Source of the DNA: JACDAL01 sp963849115
GTDB taxonomy: Bacteria; Actinomycetota; CADDZG01; WHSQ01
DNA length: 64,000 nt
Reading direction: 5' to 3'
Assembly (NCBI GenBank): GCA_963849115.1
Contig: CAWKGK010000007.1
Coordinates: forward strand, 62,001 to 126,000
Numbering within the stretch: the stretch's first letter is position 1; each line of letters begins with the position of its first letter. Below are positions 1 to 8,843 of this stretch, one piece after another. Both the position numbers and the translations under genes were made by a program. Below the pieces are notes generated by a model. That model was not told where the DNA came from. It did no database searches and saw nothing but the letters and a program-made list of their open reading frames with translations.

Positions 1-946
1 TCCAGGCCACCCGCGTGATCAAGGAGCGCTATCCGAAGATCCAGGTCCTGGCGTTGACCGCCTTCGCCGACATGTCACTTGTGTCCGAGATGGTCAAAGC
101 CGGCGCCTCCGGCTACCTCCTCAAAGGGGGCTCCTCCAAGGAGCTGCTCGACTCACTGCAGGCCATCTCCCGGGGCCAGGGGGCGCTCGACAAAGAGGTC
201 ACCAGGGGGGTCATGGAAGACATGGCCGACCTCTATCGCAAGGAGCAGGAACGGGCCGACGCGCTCGCAGAGCTCGACCGCATGAAGAGCGAGTTCGTTT
301 CGGTCGTCTCTCACGAGCTGCGCACTCCAATGACATCGATCAAGGGGGGCGTGGCGACCCTCCAGACGAACTGGGGCGCCATCGACGACCAAGTCAAGCT
401 CGAGCTGTTGGATTCGATGGGCACAGAGTGCGAGCGGCTGTCGCGGATGGTTTCCCAGATCCTCACCGCCTCCGGCATCCAGCGGGGGGACTGGGCTTGC
501 GGCCGACGCTGTTCTCGGTCGCCGTGGTGGCCCAGGCGGCGGTCGCCTCATTAGCCGACAGGCTCGCGGGCAGGGAGATCAGCTGCAACTTCGAGGAGAT
601 CTACTCTTCGGGTGACGAAGAGCGTCTCACCGAGGTGATCGCCGCGCTCATCGAGAACTCCATCGATTTCACCTCGGGCCGCATCTCGGTCGACGTCAAG
701 GCGGTGCTCGGCACCCCACTGCTTAGCGTCTCCGACGAAGGCCCCGGTATCGCGCCCGAGGACGTCAGAAGGCTGTTGAACGAGCCGTTCTCGCAGGCCG
801 ACTCATCGAGCACCCGCCAGGTTGGTGGCCTGGGCCTGTCCCTCTATCTCGCCCGCCAGGTCGCGGAGGCTTCTGGTGGCCGGCTCGAGGTCGACACGGC
901 CCCCGACCGCGGTTCGACCTTCACCCTGATCCTTCGCCCGGTCTGA
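1..946 (+). CDS. REC/histidine kinase hybrid, 5' partial, frameshifted
   Basis: The reading frame enters from outside the window with the second half of a response-regulator receiver domain (LTAFAD, then the conserved Lys in GYLLKGG). A short coiled linker follows, then a HisKA H-box (VVSHELRTPMTSIKG). The ATPase half (N-box ALIENSIDF, G1 DEGPGIAPED, G2 GLGLSLYLAR) sits in another frame and ends at 946. The break coincides with six G at 484-489; restoring one base would give one continuous protein. Such REC-HisKA-HATPase proteins are cytoplasmic signalling kinases lacking their own membrane sensor. No partner regulator lies downstream. The true start and signal are not visible. The break could be real, but I think it is more likely a homopolymer error. 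Confidence 0.85.
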   Translation, partial: PGHPRDQGALSEDPGPGVDRLRRHVTCVRDGQSRRLRLPPQRGLLQGAARLTAGHLPGPGGARQRGHQGGHGRHGRPLSQGAGTGRRARRARPHEERVRFGRLSRAAHSNDIDQGGRGDPPDELGRHRRPSQARAVGFDGHRVRAAVADGFPDPHRLRHPAGGLGLRPTLFSVAVVAQAAVASLADRLAGREISCNFEEIYSSGDEERLTEVIAALIENSIDFTSGRISVDVKAVLGTPLLSVSDEGPGIAPEDVRRLLNEPFSQADSSSTRQVGGLGLSLYLARQVAEASGGRLEVDTAPDRGSTFTLILRPV

Positions 947-967
947 CCAGTCGATCTGGTCCACATC

Positions 968-1003
968 TGACTCGCTCGGCGAGCTCAGGCGGGCGAAGTT
1001 CGA
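968..1003. repeat. 36-bp direct repeat, left copy
   Basis: This copy begins tgactcgctcggcgagct and matches 1984-2019 at 33 of 36 positions. It contains the short palindrome gctcg-g-cgagc. The two copies bracket the DUF559-type gene exactly, one before its start and one just after its stop. Confidence 0.85.
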
Positions 1004-1056
1004 GAAATGTGGCGCGCAGCACTCCGGAGCGCGCCTCGCCCGGCTTCGCTTGCCCC

Positions 1057-1980
1057 ATGCAGACCTCCATCGACCGGGGATTGCTCGAGCTCGCGGCTGC
1101 CCAGCATTGGGTGATAGATCGCGAGCAAGCTCTGGGTCTGGGGCTCTCTAGACAGTCGATCAGCAGGCGCCTGGGCTCGGGCTTTCTTGTTCCGTTACAC
1201 CCGGGCGTTTACCGGGTCGCAGCCTGCCCCGAGTCATGGCATCAACGACTACTGGCCGCCTGCATGTGGACTTCGGGAGTCGCCTCGCACCGCGCCGCTT
1301 TGAGGCTACTGGGAATCGATGGCTACTCGGGGAACATCCTGGATGTCTCATCAAGCACTCACCGAGCTTCCAGCGACAGGGTTTGCATCCACCGGATCTC
1401 CAGCCTGCCCGGCGGTGATGTCATGCGAGTGGGCTCGATTCCCGCGACCACCCCTACCCGCACGCTGCTCGACGTTGGTTCGGTCCTCTCACAGAGAGGG
1501 CTCGAGGAGGCGCTCGATTCGGCGTTGCGTCAGTGCCTGACCTCTGTTCACCGGCTGCGGACGGGGATCGAGAGACTCGGCGGGCGTGGCTGCAGGGGGC
1601 CAAGCGCGCTTTGCAAGCTGCTCGACGCGCGCGGTGACGTGGTTTGCACGGACAGCGCCTTGGAAACGCGGCTGAGCCGGTTGTTGCGGCGACATCGCCT
1701 GCCGCAACCACAACGCCAAGTGGAGGTTCGGGATCAGGAGGGCTTCATCGGCCGCGTCGATTTCGCCTACCCCGAGCTGAAGATCGCGATCGAGGTCCAG
1801 TCGCGACGATGGCATTCGAGCTGGGTGTCGCAGGGCAAGGACAAGGAACGACTGAACCGGCTTCAGATCCTAGGCTGGATAGTCATCCAAGTCACTTACG
1901 AAGACTTGCAGCATCACTCCGCCTTGGTGGCGCGACGCATCCGAGAGGCGCTGAACGCCGCCAAAGCTGAACTTCGCTAG
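1057..1980 (+). CDS. AbiEi-like winged-helix / DUF559 endonuclease-fold protein
   Basis: The N-terminal ~80 residues resemble the winged-helix domain of AbiEi/type IV antitoxin-like proteins, with LGLSRQSISRRL followed by LHPGVYRV. The C-terminus (about residues 230-300) has the DUF559/Vsr-like pattern GRVDFAYPELKIAIEVQ and then RLNRLQILGW, a nuclease-like fold. Such two-domain proteins are common solitary genes in actinomycetes and their function is unknown. The ATG at 1057 was chosen because family members begin near this point; a GTG at 1009 would add 16 residues, and no clear ribosome site decides between them. About 307 aa. Direct repeats of 36 bp lie on either side, suggesting the gene arrived or duplicates as a cassette. 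No AbiEii-like toxin is adjacent. Confidence 0.75.
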   Translation: MQTSIDRGLLELAAAQHWVIDREQALGLGLSRQSISRRLGSGFLVPLHPGVYRVAACPESWHQRLLAACMWTSGVASHRAALRLLGIDGYSGNILDVSSSTHRASSDRVCIHRISSLPGGDVMRVGSIPATTPTRTLLDVGSVLSQRGLEEALDSALRQCLTSVHRLRTGIERLGGRGCRGPSALCKLLDARGDVVCTDSALETRLSRLLRRHRLPQPQRQVEVRDQEGFIGRVDFAYPELKIAIEVQSRRWHSSWVSQGKDKERLNRLQILGWIVIQVTYEDLQHHSALVARRIREALNAAKAELR

Positions 1981-1983
1981 GAA

Positions 1984-2019
1984 TGACTCGCTCGGCGAGC
2001 TTGGACGGGCGAAGTTCGA
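1984..2019. repeat. 36-bp direct repeat, right copy
   Basis: Second copy of the repeat at 968-1003, with three mismatches. It starts 4 bp after the stop of the DUF559-type gene and ends just before the 3' end of the convergent hydrolase gene. Confidence 0.85.
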
Positions 2020-2027
2020 TCCCGAAC

Positions 2028-2660
2028 CTAGTACCCCCGGTCGATCCACTCCTTCAGGTGAGGAGCCTCGGCCCCGATCGTAGTGGTCTCACCGTGGCCC
2101 GGATAGACGACAGTGTCGGCCGGCAGGCTCAGGAGGCGATCGCGGATCGAGGCGATGATCACCTCAAAGTCGGAGTAGTCGCGCCCGGTCGCGCCGGGCC
2201 CACCCTGAAACAGAGTGTCCCCTCCGAACAACCTGCCCCCCGCCGAGTCGTAGAGGCAGACGCCGCCGGGGGTGTGACCGGGGGTGTGGATAACCGCGAG
2301 AGTCACTCCCGCAACCTCGAGAGAATCGCCGTCTGAGAGCTCGAAGTCGGGAGCTCTCTCCGGGTGCTCGGCGTCCCACAACATCCGGTCCGAAGGATGC
2401 AGACCGATGCGTGCATCCAGCGACTCGGCGAGCTGTGGAGCGACGTTGATGTGGTCGTTGTGGCCGTGGGTGCAGGCGATGGCGACCGCCCGGCGGCCCC
2501 TCACCGCCTCGACGATCGCAGCCGCATCATGGGCCGCGTCGATGACCAGCACCTCACGCTCGTCGCCCACCAGCCAGATGTTGTCCTCGACCTCGAAGTC
2601 CTCGCCCCCCAGTGAAAAGGTCCCGGCGGTCTTGACGAGGTCCACCCGTGACTCGCTCAC
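2028..2660 (-). CDS. Metallo-beta-lactamase fold hydrolase (formaldehyde/mycothiol locus)
   Basis: A 210-aa MBL-fold enzyme with the metal motif THGHNDH, a downstream metal His in HTPGHTPGG, Asp in GGDTLF and a late His in PGHGE, all expected for a glyoxalase-II-like two-metal thioesterase. The GTG at 2660 is chosen because it overlaps the stop of the upstream dehydrogenase as GTGA, indicating translational coupling. An MBL-fold gene beside a mycothiol-dependent formaldehyde dehydrogenase is a known actinobacterial arrangement, where the hydrolase is thought to release formate from S-formyl-mycothiol. That substrate is inferred from context only. Confidence 0.85.
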   Translation of the reverse strand: MSESRVDLVKTAGTFSLGGEDFEVEDNIWLVGDEREVLVIDAAHDAAAIVEAVRGRRAVAIACTHGHNDHINVAPQLAESLDARIGLHPSDRMLWDAEHPERAPDFELSDGDSLEVAGVTLAVIHTPGHTPGGVCLYDSAGGRLFGGDTLFQGGPGATGRDYSDFEVIIASIRDRLLSLPADTVVYPGHGETTTIGAEAPHLKEWIDRGY

Positions 2661-3742
2661 AGCACCACCACCGAGCGCAGCACCTCGCCCCGCTCCATCT
2701 TGTGAAAGGCCGCCTCGACGTCGTCCAGCGAGATCGTCTCGGACACGAAGCGGTCGAGGTCGAGGCGGCCCTGAAGGTAAAGATCGATGAGCAAGGGGAA
2801 ATCCCGCGTGGGAAGGCAGTCGCCGTACCACGACGGCTTGAGAGCTCCCCCGCGGCCGAAGAACTCGATCATAGGCAGCTGCATCTCCATGGTGGGAGAG
2901 GGAACGCCGACCTGCACCAGCGTGCCGGCGAGATCGCGGGCGAAGAACGCCTGTCGCAGGACTTCAGGGTGCCCGACGGCTTCGATAGAGACATCGACGC
3001 CGAAGCCGCCGGTGAGTGCCTGGATCGCCTCGACCGGGTCCGTCTCGGAGGCGTTCACCACGTCCGTGGCGCCGAACTCCTTGGCCCAGGAGAGCTTTCT
3101 TTCGTCGAGATCGACGGCGATGATCTTGCGAGCCCCGGCCAGGCGCGCACCTTGTATGGCGGCGTCGCCCACTCCCCCGCAACCGAACACCGCGACGGTG
3201 TCACCGCGAGTGACTCCTCCAGTGTTCATGGCGGCGCCCAGCCCCGCCATGACGCCGCAACCGATAAGACCGGCGGCTTCGGGCCGGGCGGAGTCATCGA
3301 CCACCACCGCCTGGCCGGCGGCGACCAACGTCAGGTCCGAGAAGGCGCCTATTCCGAGGGCGGGGCTCAACGGAGTGCCGTCCTCGAGCGTCATGGGCTG
3401 CGTTGCGTTGCGGCTCGCGAAGCAGTACCAGGGGCGTCCGCGCCGGCAGGAGCGACATTCGCCGCAGGGGGATCGCCACGCAAGGATCACGAAGTTGCCG
3501 GGCTTGACCTCGGTCACGCCCGGACCCACCCCCTCGACGACTCCGGCAGCCTCGTGCCCCAACAGGAACGGGAACTCGTCGTTGATGGCGCCTTCGCGGT
3601 AGTGCAGGTCGGTGTGACAGACCCCACACGCCTGCACCCGGACGAGGGCCTCGCCGGGCCCGGGGTCGGGCACCCTGATGGTGGCGATCTCGACCGGCGC
3701 CCCCTTGGCGCGAGCGATCACTCCGCGTGAGTCCGTGGCCAT
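2657..3742 (-). CDS. mscR: Zinc alcohol dehydrogenase, probable S-(hydroxymethyl)mycothiol dehydrogenase
   Basis: A 361-aa class III zinc-dependent medium-chain dehydrogenase. Visible features are the catalytic zinc region CGVCHTDLH, GHE, the structural-zinc cysteines in CGECRSCRRGRPWYC and the NAD-binding glycine motif GCGGVG. The family oxidises S-hydroxymethyl-mycothiol, formed from formaldehyde, to S-formyl-mycothiol. The ATG at 3742 is preceded by gaaagga at 7-nt spacing, which fixes the start. The downstream MBL hydrolase overlaps by 4 nt, so the two form an operon for formaldehyde detoxification. A general aryl/alkyl alcohol dehydrogenase is the alternative; the MBL neighbour favours the mycothiol role. 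Confidence 0.8.
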   Translation of the reverse strand: MATDSRGVIARAKGAPVEIATIRVPDPGPGEALVRVQACGVCHTDLHYREGAINDEFPFLLGHEAAGVVEGVGPGVTEVKPGNFVILAWRSPCGECRSCRRGRPWYCFASRNATQPMTLEDGTPLSPALGIGAFSDLTLVAAGQAVVVDDSARPEAAGLIGCGVMAGLGAAMNTGGVTRGDTVAVFGCGGVGDAAIQGARLAGARKIIAVDLDERKLSWAKEFGATDVVNASETDPVEAIQALTGGFGVDVSIEAVGHPEVLRQAFFARDLAGTLVQVGVPSPTMEMQLPMIEFFGRGGALKPSWYGDCLPTRDFPLLIDLYLQGRLDLDRFVSETISLDDVEAAFHKMERGEVLRSVVVL

Positions 3743-3939
3743 CAAGCATTCCTTTCGGTCAGAGTCTTAGCGCCCCTCGTGCGGTGGAGGAGCCTAAACC
3801 GTGAGCAGAGGTAGCGGCAGAGTCGGAGGAGGCTCGAAGCCACAGCGACACGGTCCGCGGCTGCCACTCGAGGATTCCGGACCACGGCCGCTTGAGCCAT
3901 AATGAAAAGGGCGCCTCCGGTGGCAGAATCGAGCCGGTC

Positions 3940-5175
3940 ATGGTGACGGAGACGGTGGAGCACCCGCAGAAGGACAAACGCCAGCTCGTGCTCCTGGGGT
4001 GGGCGACCTTGACCGTCAGCGTTCTCGCCACGGTCGCCGACCTCTCCTACGCTTTGTGGGTTGGGGAGGGCCCGGACCTGCTCCTGGTCGCCATGCTCAC
4101 GTTTCCGGTCGTGGGTGCCCTGGTCGTGGCCCGGCAACCCTCCAACACAGTGGGCTGGATTCTGCTGGGGGTGGGTCTGTCGTGGTCTCTCCCTTCGCTG
4201 CTCGGAATTTATGCCGAGTACGGTCTGTCACATCCGGGAACGTTGCCACGCCCCGACATCGCGGTGGCCCTCAACGAACCCACGTGGGTTCCCCCCATCG
4301 GATTGATGGGAACCTTCTTGATCCTGCTTTTTCCCGACGGGCACCTCCCCTCGCCGCGCTGGCGAAAGCTGGCGTGGTTGTCGGCGGCCGCGATGACTAT
4401 TTCCTTCCTTGCCATCCTGTTCGGACCCGGAAAATTCGGGGTCGAGTCGGGCCATCCGGAGATGGAAAATCCTCTTGGGGTCGAGGCACTCCGGCCGTTC
4501 ATGGGCGCCGCGTTCTCCGCCATCGCCTTGATCCCGCTCTGCATCCTGGGCTCGGCGGCAAGTCTGATCCAGCGCTTCCGGCGTGCTCGCGGTCACGAAC
4601 GACTTCAGCTCAAGTGGTTGGCGGCGGCCGGAGGAGTAGTGGCGAGCGCCTACCTGATCGTAATGGCGGGTGCCCTTTCGCAGTTGATCGCAGGGCGGGA
4701 GCCGTCTGTATGGAACGACGTCGTTGGTGCGATCGTCATCTACATGTTCGTACTGATCCCGGTTGCTATCGGCGTCGCGATCCTTCGGCACCGGCTCTAC
4801 GACATCGACCTCATCATCAACCGCGCCTTGGTCTATGGCTTGCTAACGGCCGGTCTGACCATCGCCTATCTCATAATGGTGACTCTTTTTCAGAATGTTC
4901 TGCGGCCCGTCACCGGACAGTCGGAGCTTGCCGTGGCCGGCTCCACCTTGGCGGTAGCGGCACTGTTCCGACCATCCCGTGTGCGCACCCAGGCGTTTAT
5001 CGACCGGCGCTTCTATCGCACCAAATACAACGCCGAGCACACACTCGAGACCTTCTCCGCTAAGTTGCGCGACGAGATCGACCTCGACGCGCTGTCTAGC
5101 GAGCTCGTTCAACTGGTCGCCGACGTGATGGAGCCGAAGCAGGTATCGCTGTGGCTACGAGAAAGCCCCAAGTAA
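3940..5175 (+). CDS. Multi-helix membrane sensor-like protein without kinase domain (paralogue A)
   Basis: About 411 aa with some eight hydrophobic segments, the motifs QRFRRARGHERLQLKW and YDIDLIINRALVYG, then the cytoplasmic tail FIDRRFYRTKYNAE and LRDEIDLDALSSEL. This membrane-plus-linker module is typical of the N-terminal half of actinobacterial and Chloroflexi histidine kinases and cyclases, yet here the protein ends at SLWLRESPK with no kinase or GAF domain. The ATG at 3940 is preferred; a TTG at 3892 would extend it by 16 residues. It is a close paralogue of the convergent gene at 5199-6383. The roughly 190 bp upstream (3746-3939) shows nothing I recognise. Function unknown; probably a sensor or scaffold in the cytoplasmic membrane. 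Confidence 0.75.
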   Translation: MVTETVEHPQKDKRQLVLLGWATLTVSVLATVADLSYALWVGEGPDLLLVAMLTFPVVGALVVARQPSNTVGWILLGVGLSWSLPSLLGIYAEYGLSHPGTLPRPDIAVALNEPTWVPPIGLMGTFLILLFPDGHLPSPRWRKLAWLSAAAMTISFLAILFGPGKFGVESGHPEMENPLGVEALRPFMGAAFSAIALIPLCILGSAASLIQRFRRARGHERLQLKWLAAAGGVVASAYLIVMAGALSQLIAGREPSVWNDVVGAIVIYMFVLIPVAIGVAILRHRLYDIDLIINRALVYGLLTAGLTIAYLIMVTLFQNVLRPVTGQSELAVAGSTLAVAALFRPSRVRTQAFIDRRFYRTKYNAEHTLETFSAKLRDEIDLDALSSELVQLVADVMEPKQVSLWLRESPK

Positions 5176-5198
5176 GGCTCGGCAATGGAAAGTCGTGG

Positions 5199-6383
5199 TC
5201 ACGGCGTTCTGAGCCACAACGAAAAGTTCGCCGGCTGCAACGTGTCGTGAACCACTGCAGCCATCTCGGTGGTCAGGTGATCCAGGTCGATGTCGTCCCG
5301 CAGTTTTGCCGAGAAATCGGCGAGGGTCTGCTCGGCGTTGTACTTGCTTCGATAGAAACGGCGGTCTATGAAAGCTTGGATGCGCCGTCTCAGAGGCTGA
5401 AACAGCGCCGACACCGCCAGCGTTGCGCCCGCGACGGTGAGGCTTGATTCACCGGCCACCGAGCTGATGCCCGCAACAAGGGCAAAGTAGCTGAGTCCGA
5501 GAGCCGCAGTAAGGACAAGGTAGACGAGCGTGCGATTGATGAGGCGGTCGATGTCGTAGAGCCGGTACTTGAGGACGGCGACACCGGTGGTGACCGGAAG
5601 CGCCAGGATGCCGACCGTATTGACTACGACAAGGAACAGCGAGTCGTCATCAAACCCCGTTGCGTACCCGACCACTGCAGTCGCTGCCATCAACCCTGCT
5701 CCGTAGGTGACCCACTTGAGCTGCTGCCGCTCTTCTCCACGGGCTCTGCGAAATCGCAGCACCAAGTGGAAGGCAGCTGCGAGTATGCCGACCATGAGTA
5801 TCGGGAAGGCGATGTTGAGGACGGTCAATGCTGGTGGTGAAATCGCCTCGTTCTGATCCCAAGCCAACAAGCGAAGTCCGCGATAGGGCCACAGAAGCGC
5901 CCCCACGGCAATACACGCCAGGGTGGTATTAGCCACCACAAGCCAGGCAACTGGACGCCAGCGGCGGCTGAGCAACTCCCCGTTGGGGAAGAGCAGGATC
6001 GCGAGAACGATGGTACCGATGCCGGCAAACCAGGTCCACGTGACTCCCCATGACATCAGACCTGCGGCGGGAAGCGAGCCGGGATCGATGTAGAGGGCGC
6101 GCAGAGCGTAATCGCTGGCGAACAGCGGGAACAAAAAGAAGAAGCCGATGGCGACGAACAACCAGCCGATCGGGCTCTGCGGCCGGCGAGCCGCGATCAG
6201 CCCACCCACGCAGGCAAAGACCACAAAGGGAACGTTCGAGAGCACGTACGCCAGGTCGAAATCCGTGATGCCGGCCGGCACCCGAGGCGGCCGGGACGGC
6301 GCCAGGCCTAGGTAGGCCACGAACATGATGAGGATGAGGACGGTCAGAGACCAGGCGAGCAGAGGGGCGTGGCGAATCTTCAC
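5199..6383 (-). CDS. Multi-helix membrane sensor-like protein without kinase domain (paralogue B)
   Basis: About 394 aa and the same architecture as the convergent neighbour: multiple membrane helices, RFRRARGEERQQLKW, YDIDRLINRTLVYL, FIDRRFYRSKYNAEQTL and a final SLWLRTP. GTG at 6383 is chosen because aagga lies 7 nt upstream. An in-frame ATG at 6431 is possible but would overlap the start of the divergent GrpB-family gene. Again there is no catalytic output domain after the linker. The two genes meet tail to tail with only 23 bp between stops, which looks like an inverted duplication. Function unknown. Confidence 0.75.
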   Translation of the reverse strand: MKIRHAPLLAWSLTVLILIMFVAYLGLAPSRPPRVPAGITDFDLAYVLSNVPFVVFACVGGLIAARRPQSPIGWLFVAIGFFFLFPLFASDYALRALYIDPGSLPAAGLMSWGVTWTWFAGIGTIVLAILLFPNGELLSRRWRPVAWLVVANTTLACIAVGALLWPYRGLRLLAWDQNEAISPPALTVLNIAFPILMVGILAAAFHLVLRFRRARGEERQQLKWVTYGAGLMAATAVVGYATGFDDDSLFLVVVNTVGILALPVTTGVAVLKYRLYDIDRLINRTLVYLVLTAALGLSYFALVAGISSVAGESSLTVAGATLAVSALFQPLRRRIQAFIDRRFYRSKYNAEQTLADFSAKLRDDIDLDHLTTEMAAVVHDTLQPANFSLWLRTP

Positions 6384-6429
6384 CCGCCCATCCTTACCGA
6401 TGATCGCTCCGGAAACGTTACGAGCTAGC

Positions 6430-7002
6430 ATGCGCGAGATGAACGGCGAGGAGCGGCTCCGGGCCGTGACCATCGGCGAGCCGCAGGTGATCGATGGGCC
6501 GGTCGAGCTCGCGGAGTACGACCCTTCGTGGCCCGAGCTGTTCACCCGCGAGGCCCAGCGGATCGAGTGCGCGCTGGGCCGGCTGGCGCTCCAAATCGAG
6601 CACGTCGGCTCGACCTCGATACCCGGGCTCGCCGCCAAGCCGATCATCGACATCCTCTTGGTCGTGGCCGACTCCGCGGAGGAAAGTGGCTACGCTGATG
6701 CTCTGTCGGCGACCGGCTATGTGCTACGTATCCGCGAGCCGGACTGGTATCAGCACCGCATGTTCAAGGGCGAGGGTCCGATCGTCAACCTGCACGTGTT
6801 CTCGGAAGGCTGCCCTGAGATCAAGCGCATGTTGCTGTTCCGAGACTGGATCAGGCACAACAAGGCCGATTGCGCGCTCTACGAGCGCACCAAGCGCGAG
6901 CTGGCGGAGAGGGAATGGAAATACGTCCAGAACTACGCCGATGCAAAGGGGGCCATGGTCGACGAAATTCTCGCTCGAGCGTATCGCCACAACCCGCGCT
7001 GA
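6430..7002 (+). CDS. GrpB family (UPF0157) nucleotidyltransferase-fold protein
   Basis: A 190-aa protein with the family signature EHVGSTSIPGLAAKPIIDI, then YVLR..EPDWYQHRMF, LHVFSEG and LLFRDWIRHN. GrpB proteins share the nucleotidyltransferase fold (GS..D motif), but their substrate is not established; some are fused to dephospho-CoA kinase. The ATG at 6430 is used; a second ATG at 6439 is possible. The gene is divergent from the membrane paralogue B and its 3' end runs into the remnant of an HNH gene on the other strand. Confidence 0.85.
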   Translation: MREMNGEERLRAVTIGEPQVIDGPVELAEYDPSWPELFTREAQRIECALGRLALQIEHVGSTSIPGLAAKPIIDILLVVADSAEESGYADALSATGYVLRIREPDWYQHRMFKGEGPIVNLHVFSEGCPEIKRMLLFRDWIRHNKADCALYERTKRELAEREWKYVQNYADAKGAMVDEILARAYRHNPR

Positions 7003-7059
7003 GCGGGGACTGTGTTGAAGAGATCAGCGTTGTTGCATGGTCATGAGCGCGGCGGACCG

Positions 7060-7520
7060 CGCTCTTCGTCGGGGGCCCGAGGCGTGAGCTTGCCTGCCCT
7101 GCGCGATCCTTCTCGGTCTTGGCCCGATGGCACGACCAGCAGCGAGGCTCGAGGTTGTCGCAGGACGCGGGCCCGCCCGCGCAGTGAGGCTCCAAATGGT
7201 CGTTCTTGGTCCGAAAGCGCTTGCCGCAGTCGGTGCATTTCACCCCGTCATAAGAGTCCCAATTCCGACCTCGGCGGAGCCGTACTCGGGTGGATGTCCC
7301 AATGGCCTTGCCCAGGGAGGTCCCACTCGCCCGCGCCAGCTCTGAGGCGTCATCGATTCGCCGCGCCAGCACGGTCTTGCCGTAGCAAGCCAGCTTCTCC
7401 GCCCGGGCGTACCCGGCCAGCAGCTCCGTGGCTTGCTCCACGCTCAGGAGCTCGGCTTGAAGACCTGCGTTTCGCCTTCTCCAGCGAGACTCTGGCTTCT
7501 GCAACGTGCTCGAATACCAT
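7060..7520 (-). pseudogene. DUF222/13E12-type HNH endonuclease remnant
   Basis: Reading leftward from an ATG at 7520, MVFEHVAEARVSLEKAKRR matches the start of DUF222-HNH proteins. The frame then shifts by one base near 7460 and continues as ELLAGYARAEKLACYGKTVLARR, typical DUF222 N-terminus. It then jumps straight to the HNH core, KCTDCGKRFRTKNDHLEPH and CDNLEPRCWSCH, so most of the DUF222 middle is missing. No proper stop follows, because the frame runs on antisense into the GrpB-family gene. These proteins are abundant, mostly unexplained actinobacterial repeat genes. An IS30-type element starts about 15-20 bp upstream of its start codon. I consider it a non-functional relic. Confidence 0.7.
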
Positions 7521-7534
7521 GGTTGTAACTATGA

Positions 7535-8790
7535 CAGGGGGCGGAAGGTTCAAGTAATCCACGCAACACCTCGTCGAGCGCTGGATGGTCAAAGCCACCG
7601 ACGAGAGGAGAGGATGCGTGGGCAAGCGCTATCGACGACTCACCCCGGAGAAACGACGGGAGATCATGCGGCTTGCCGGCCGGGGGGCTACGCAGCAAGA
7701 GATCGCGGCGGCTGTTGATTTGTCGCTGGATTCAGTCCGGGTGGTCGTCGTATCACTCGGAGGCGGGCGTCACCAGAGCACTCCGCCGCCGCGGATGCGA
7801 CGGTTATCGCTGGATGAGCGCGTCGAGATCCGGGTGGGACTTGAGCAGGGCCTGTCGCTGCGGACCGTAGCTGGTCGGATTCGTAGGGATCCGGCCACCG
7901 TCTGTCGCGAGGTTCGTGCGAACGGAGGCCGTGCCTACTATCGGCCCATGTGTGCCCAGCGCCGGGCGGATCAGCGGGCGCGACGCCCCAAGGTGACCAA
8001 GCTCGCCACTAACCCGCGGCTCTGCGCCCGGGTGGTGGCGGACCTCGGGCAGCTGTGGTCCCCTGAACAGATCGCCAATCGACTACGTGCTGAGTTCAGA
8101 GACGATCCCACGATGCGCATCTCCCACGAGACGATCTACCAGACCGTTTACGTGCAAGGAAGAGGCGAGCTCCGACGGGAGCTGGCGCGCTGCCTGCGCA
8201 CGGGACGGGCCAAGCGCGTGCGAAGAGGCCGGTTCGACAATCGTCCACGTATCCCCGACATGGTCTTGATCAGTGAGCGCCCGCCTGAAGTCGAAGATCG
8301 CTCCGTGCCGGGCCATTGGGAGGGCGACCTGCTGATGGGTAGTAGCAACAAGAGCGCGATCGGAACTCTTGTCGAGCGATCGACGCGCTACGTCATGGTG
8401 TTTCCGCTGACCGGGGGGAAAGTGCCGAAGATGTTCGCGTCGCGATGACGAAGGTGATCCAGACGTTGCCGGCGACCCTACGACGCACCCTCACGTGGGA
8501 TCGAGGGGTCGAGATGGCAGAGCACATCCGCTTCCAGATCGACACCGGCGTCCGGGTTTATTTCTGCGATCCGCACTCGCCGTGGCAACGTGGATCGAAC
8601 GAGAACACGAACGGTCTGCTCCGCCAATACTTCCCGAAGGGGATGGATCTCTCCAGGGTGACGGCCGAGCAGCTGCATGCTGCCGCCGATGGACTCAATG
8701 GACGACCCCGTGAGACCCTGGGGTGGAAGAAACCAGCCGAAGTGCTCGCCGAACTTGTTGCGCTGACCCCTTGAGCCTGCCGGCTACGAC
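7535..8790 (+). mobile_element. IS30-family insertion sequence
   Basis: A transposase gene framed by imperfect ~30-bp terminal inverted repeats at about 7540-7569 and 8755-8784, with shared core cgg.agg.tcaag...tc..cgcaaca read outside to inside. The transposase stop lies within the right repeat, as is common in compact IS30 elements. The outer boundary is uncertain by several bases and I could not define a target duplication. It sits between a decayed HNH gene and a cupin gene, in an accessory stretch. Confidence 0.75.
7618..8774 (+). CDS. IS30-family transposase, frameshifted
   Basis: Helix-turn-helix modules (RRLTPEKRREIMRL and RRLSLDERVEIRVGL) precede the DDE core: GHWEGDLLMG, then LTWDRGVEMAEH, then DPHSPWQRGSNENTNGLLRQ, matching the D-D-E layout of IS30 transposases. 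The frame changes at six G at 8413-8418, between VFPLTGG and the downstream SAEDVRVAMTKVIQ; one extra base restores about 385 aa. GTG at 7618 is favoured by the upstream gaggagagg; an ATG at 7585 is possible. Either the copy is dead, the base is a consensus error, or the run is used for slippage. Confidence 0.8.
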
Positions 8791-8843
8791 ACTTCTCCTC
8801 CTTCATACGCAGATGGGTGACATGCTCCCGAACTCTGGGCGCC

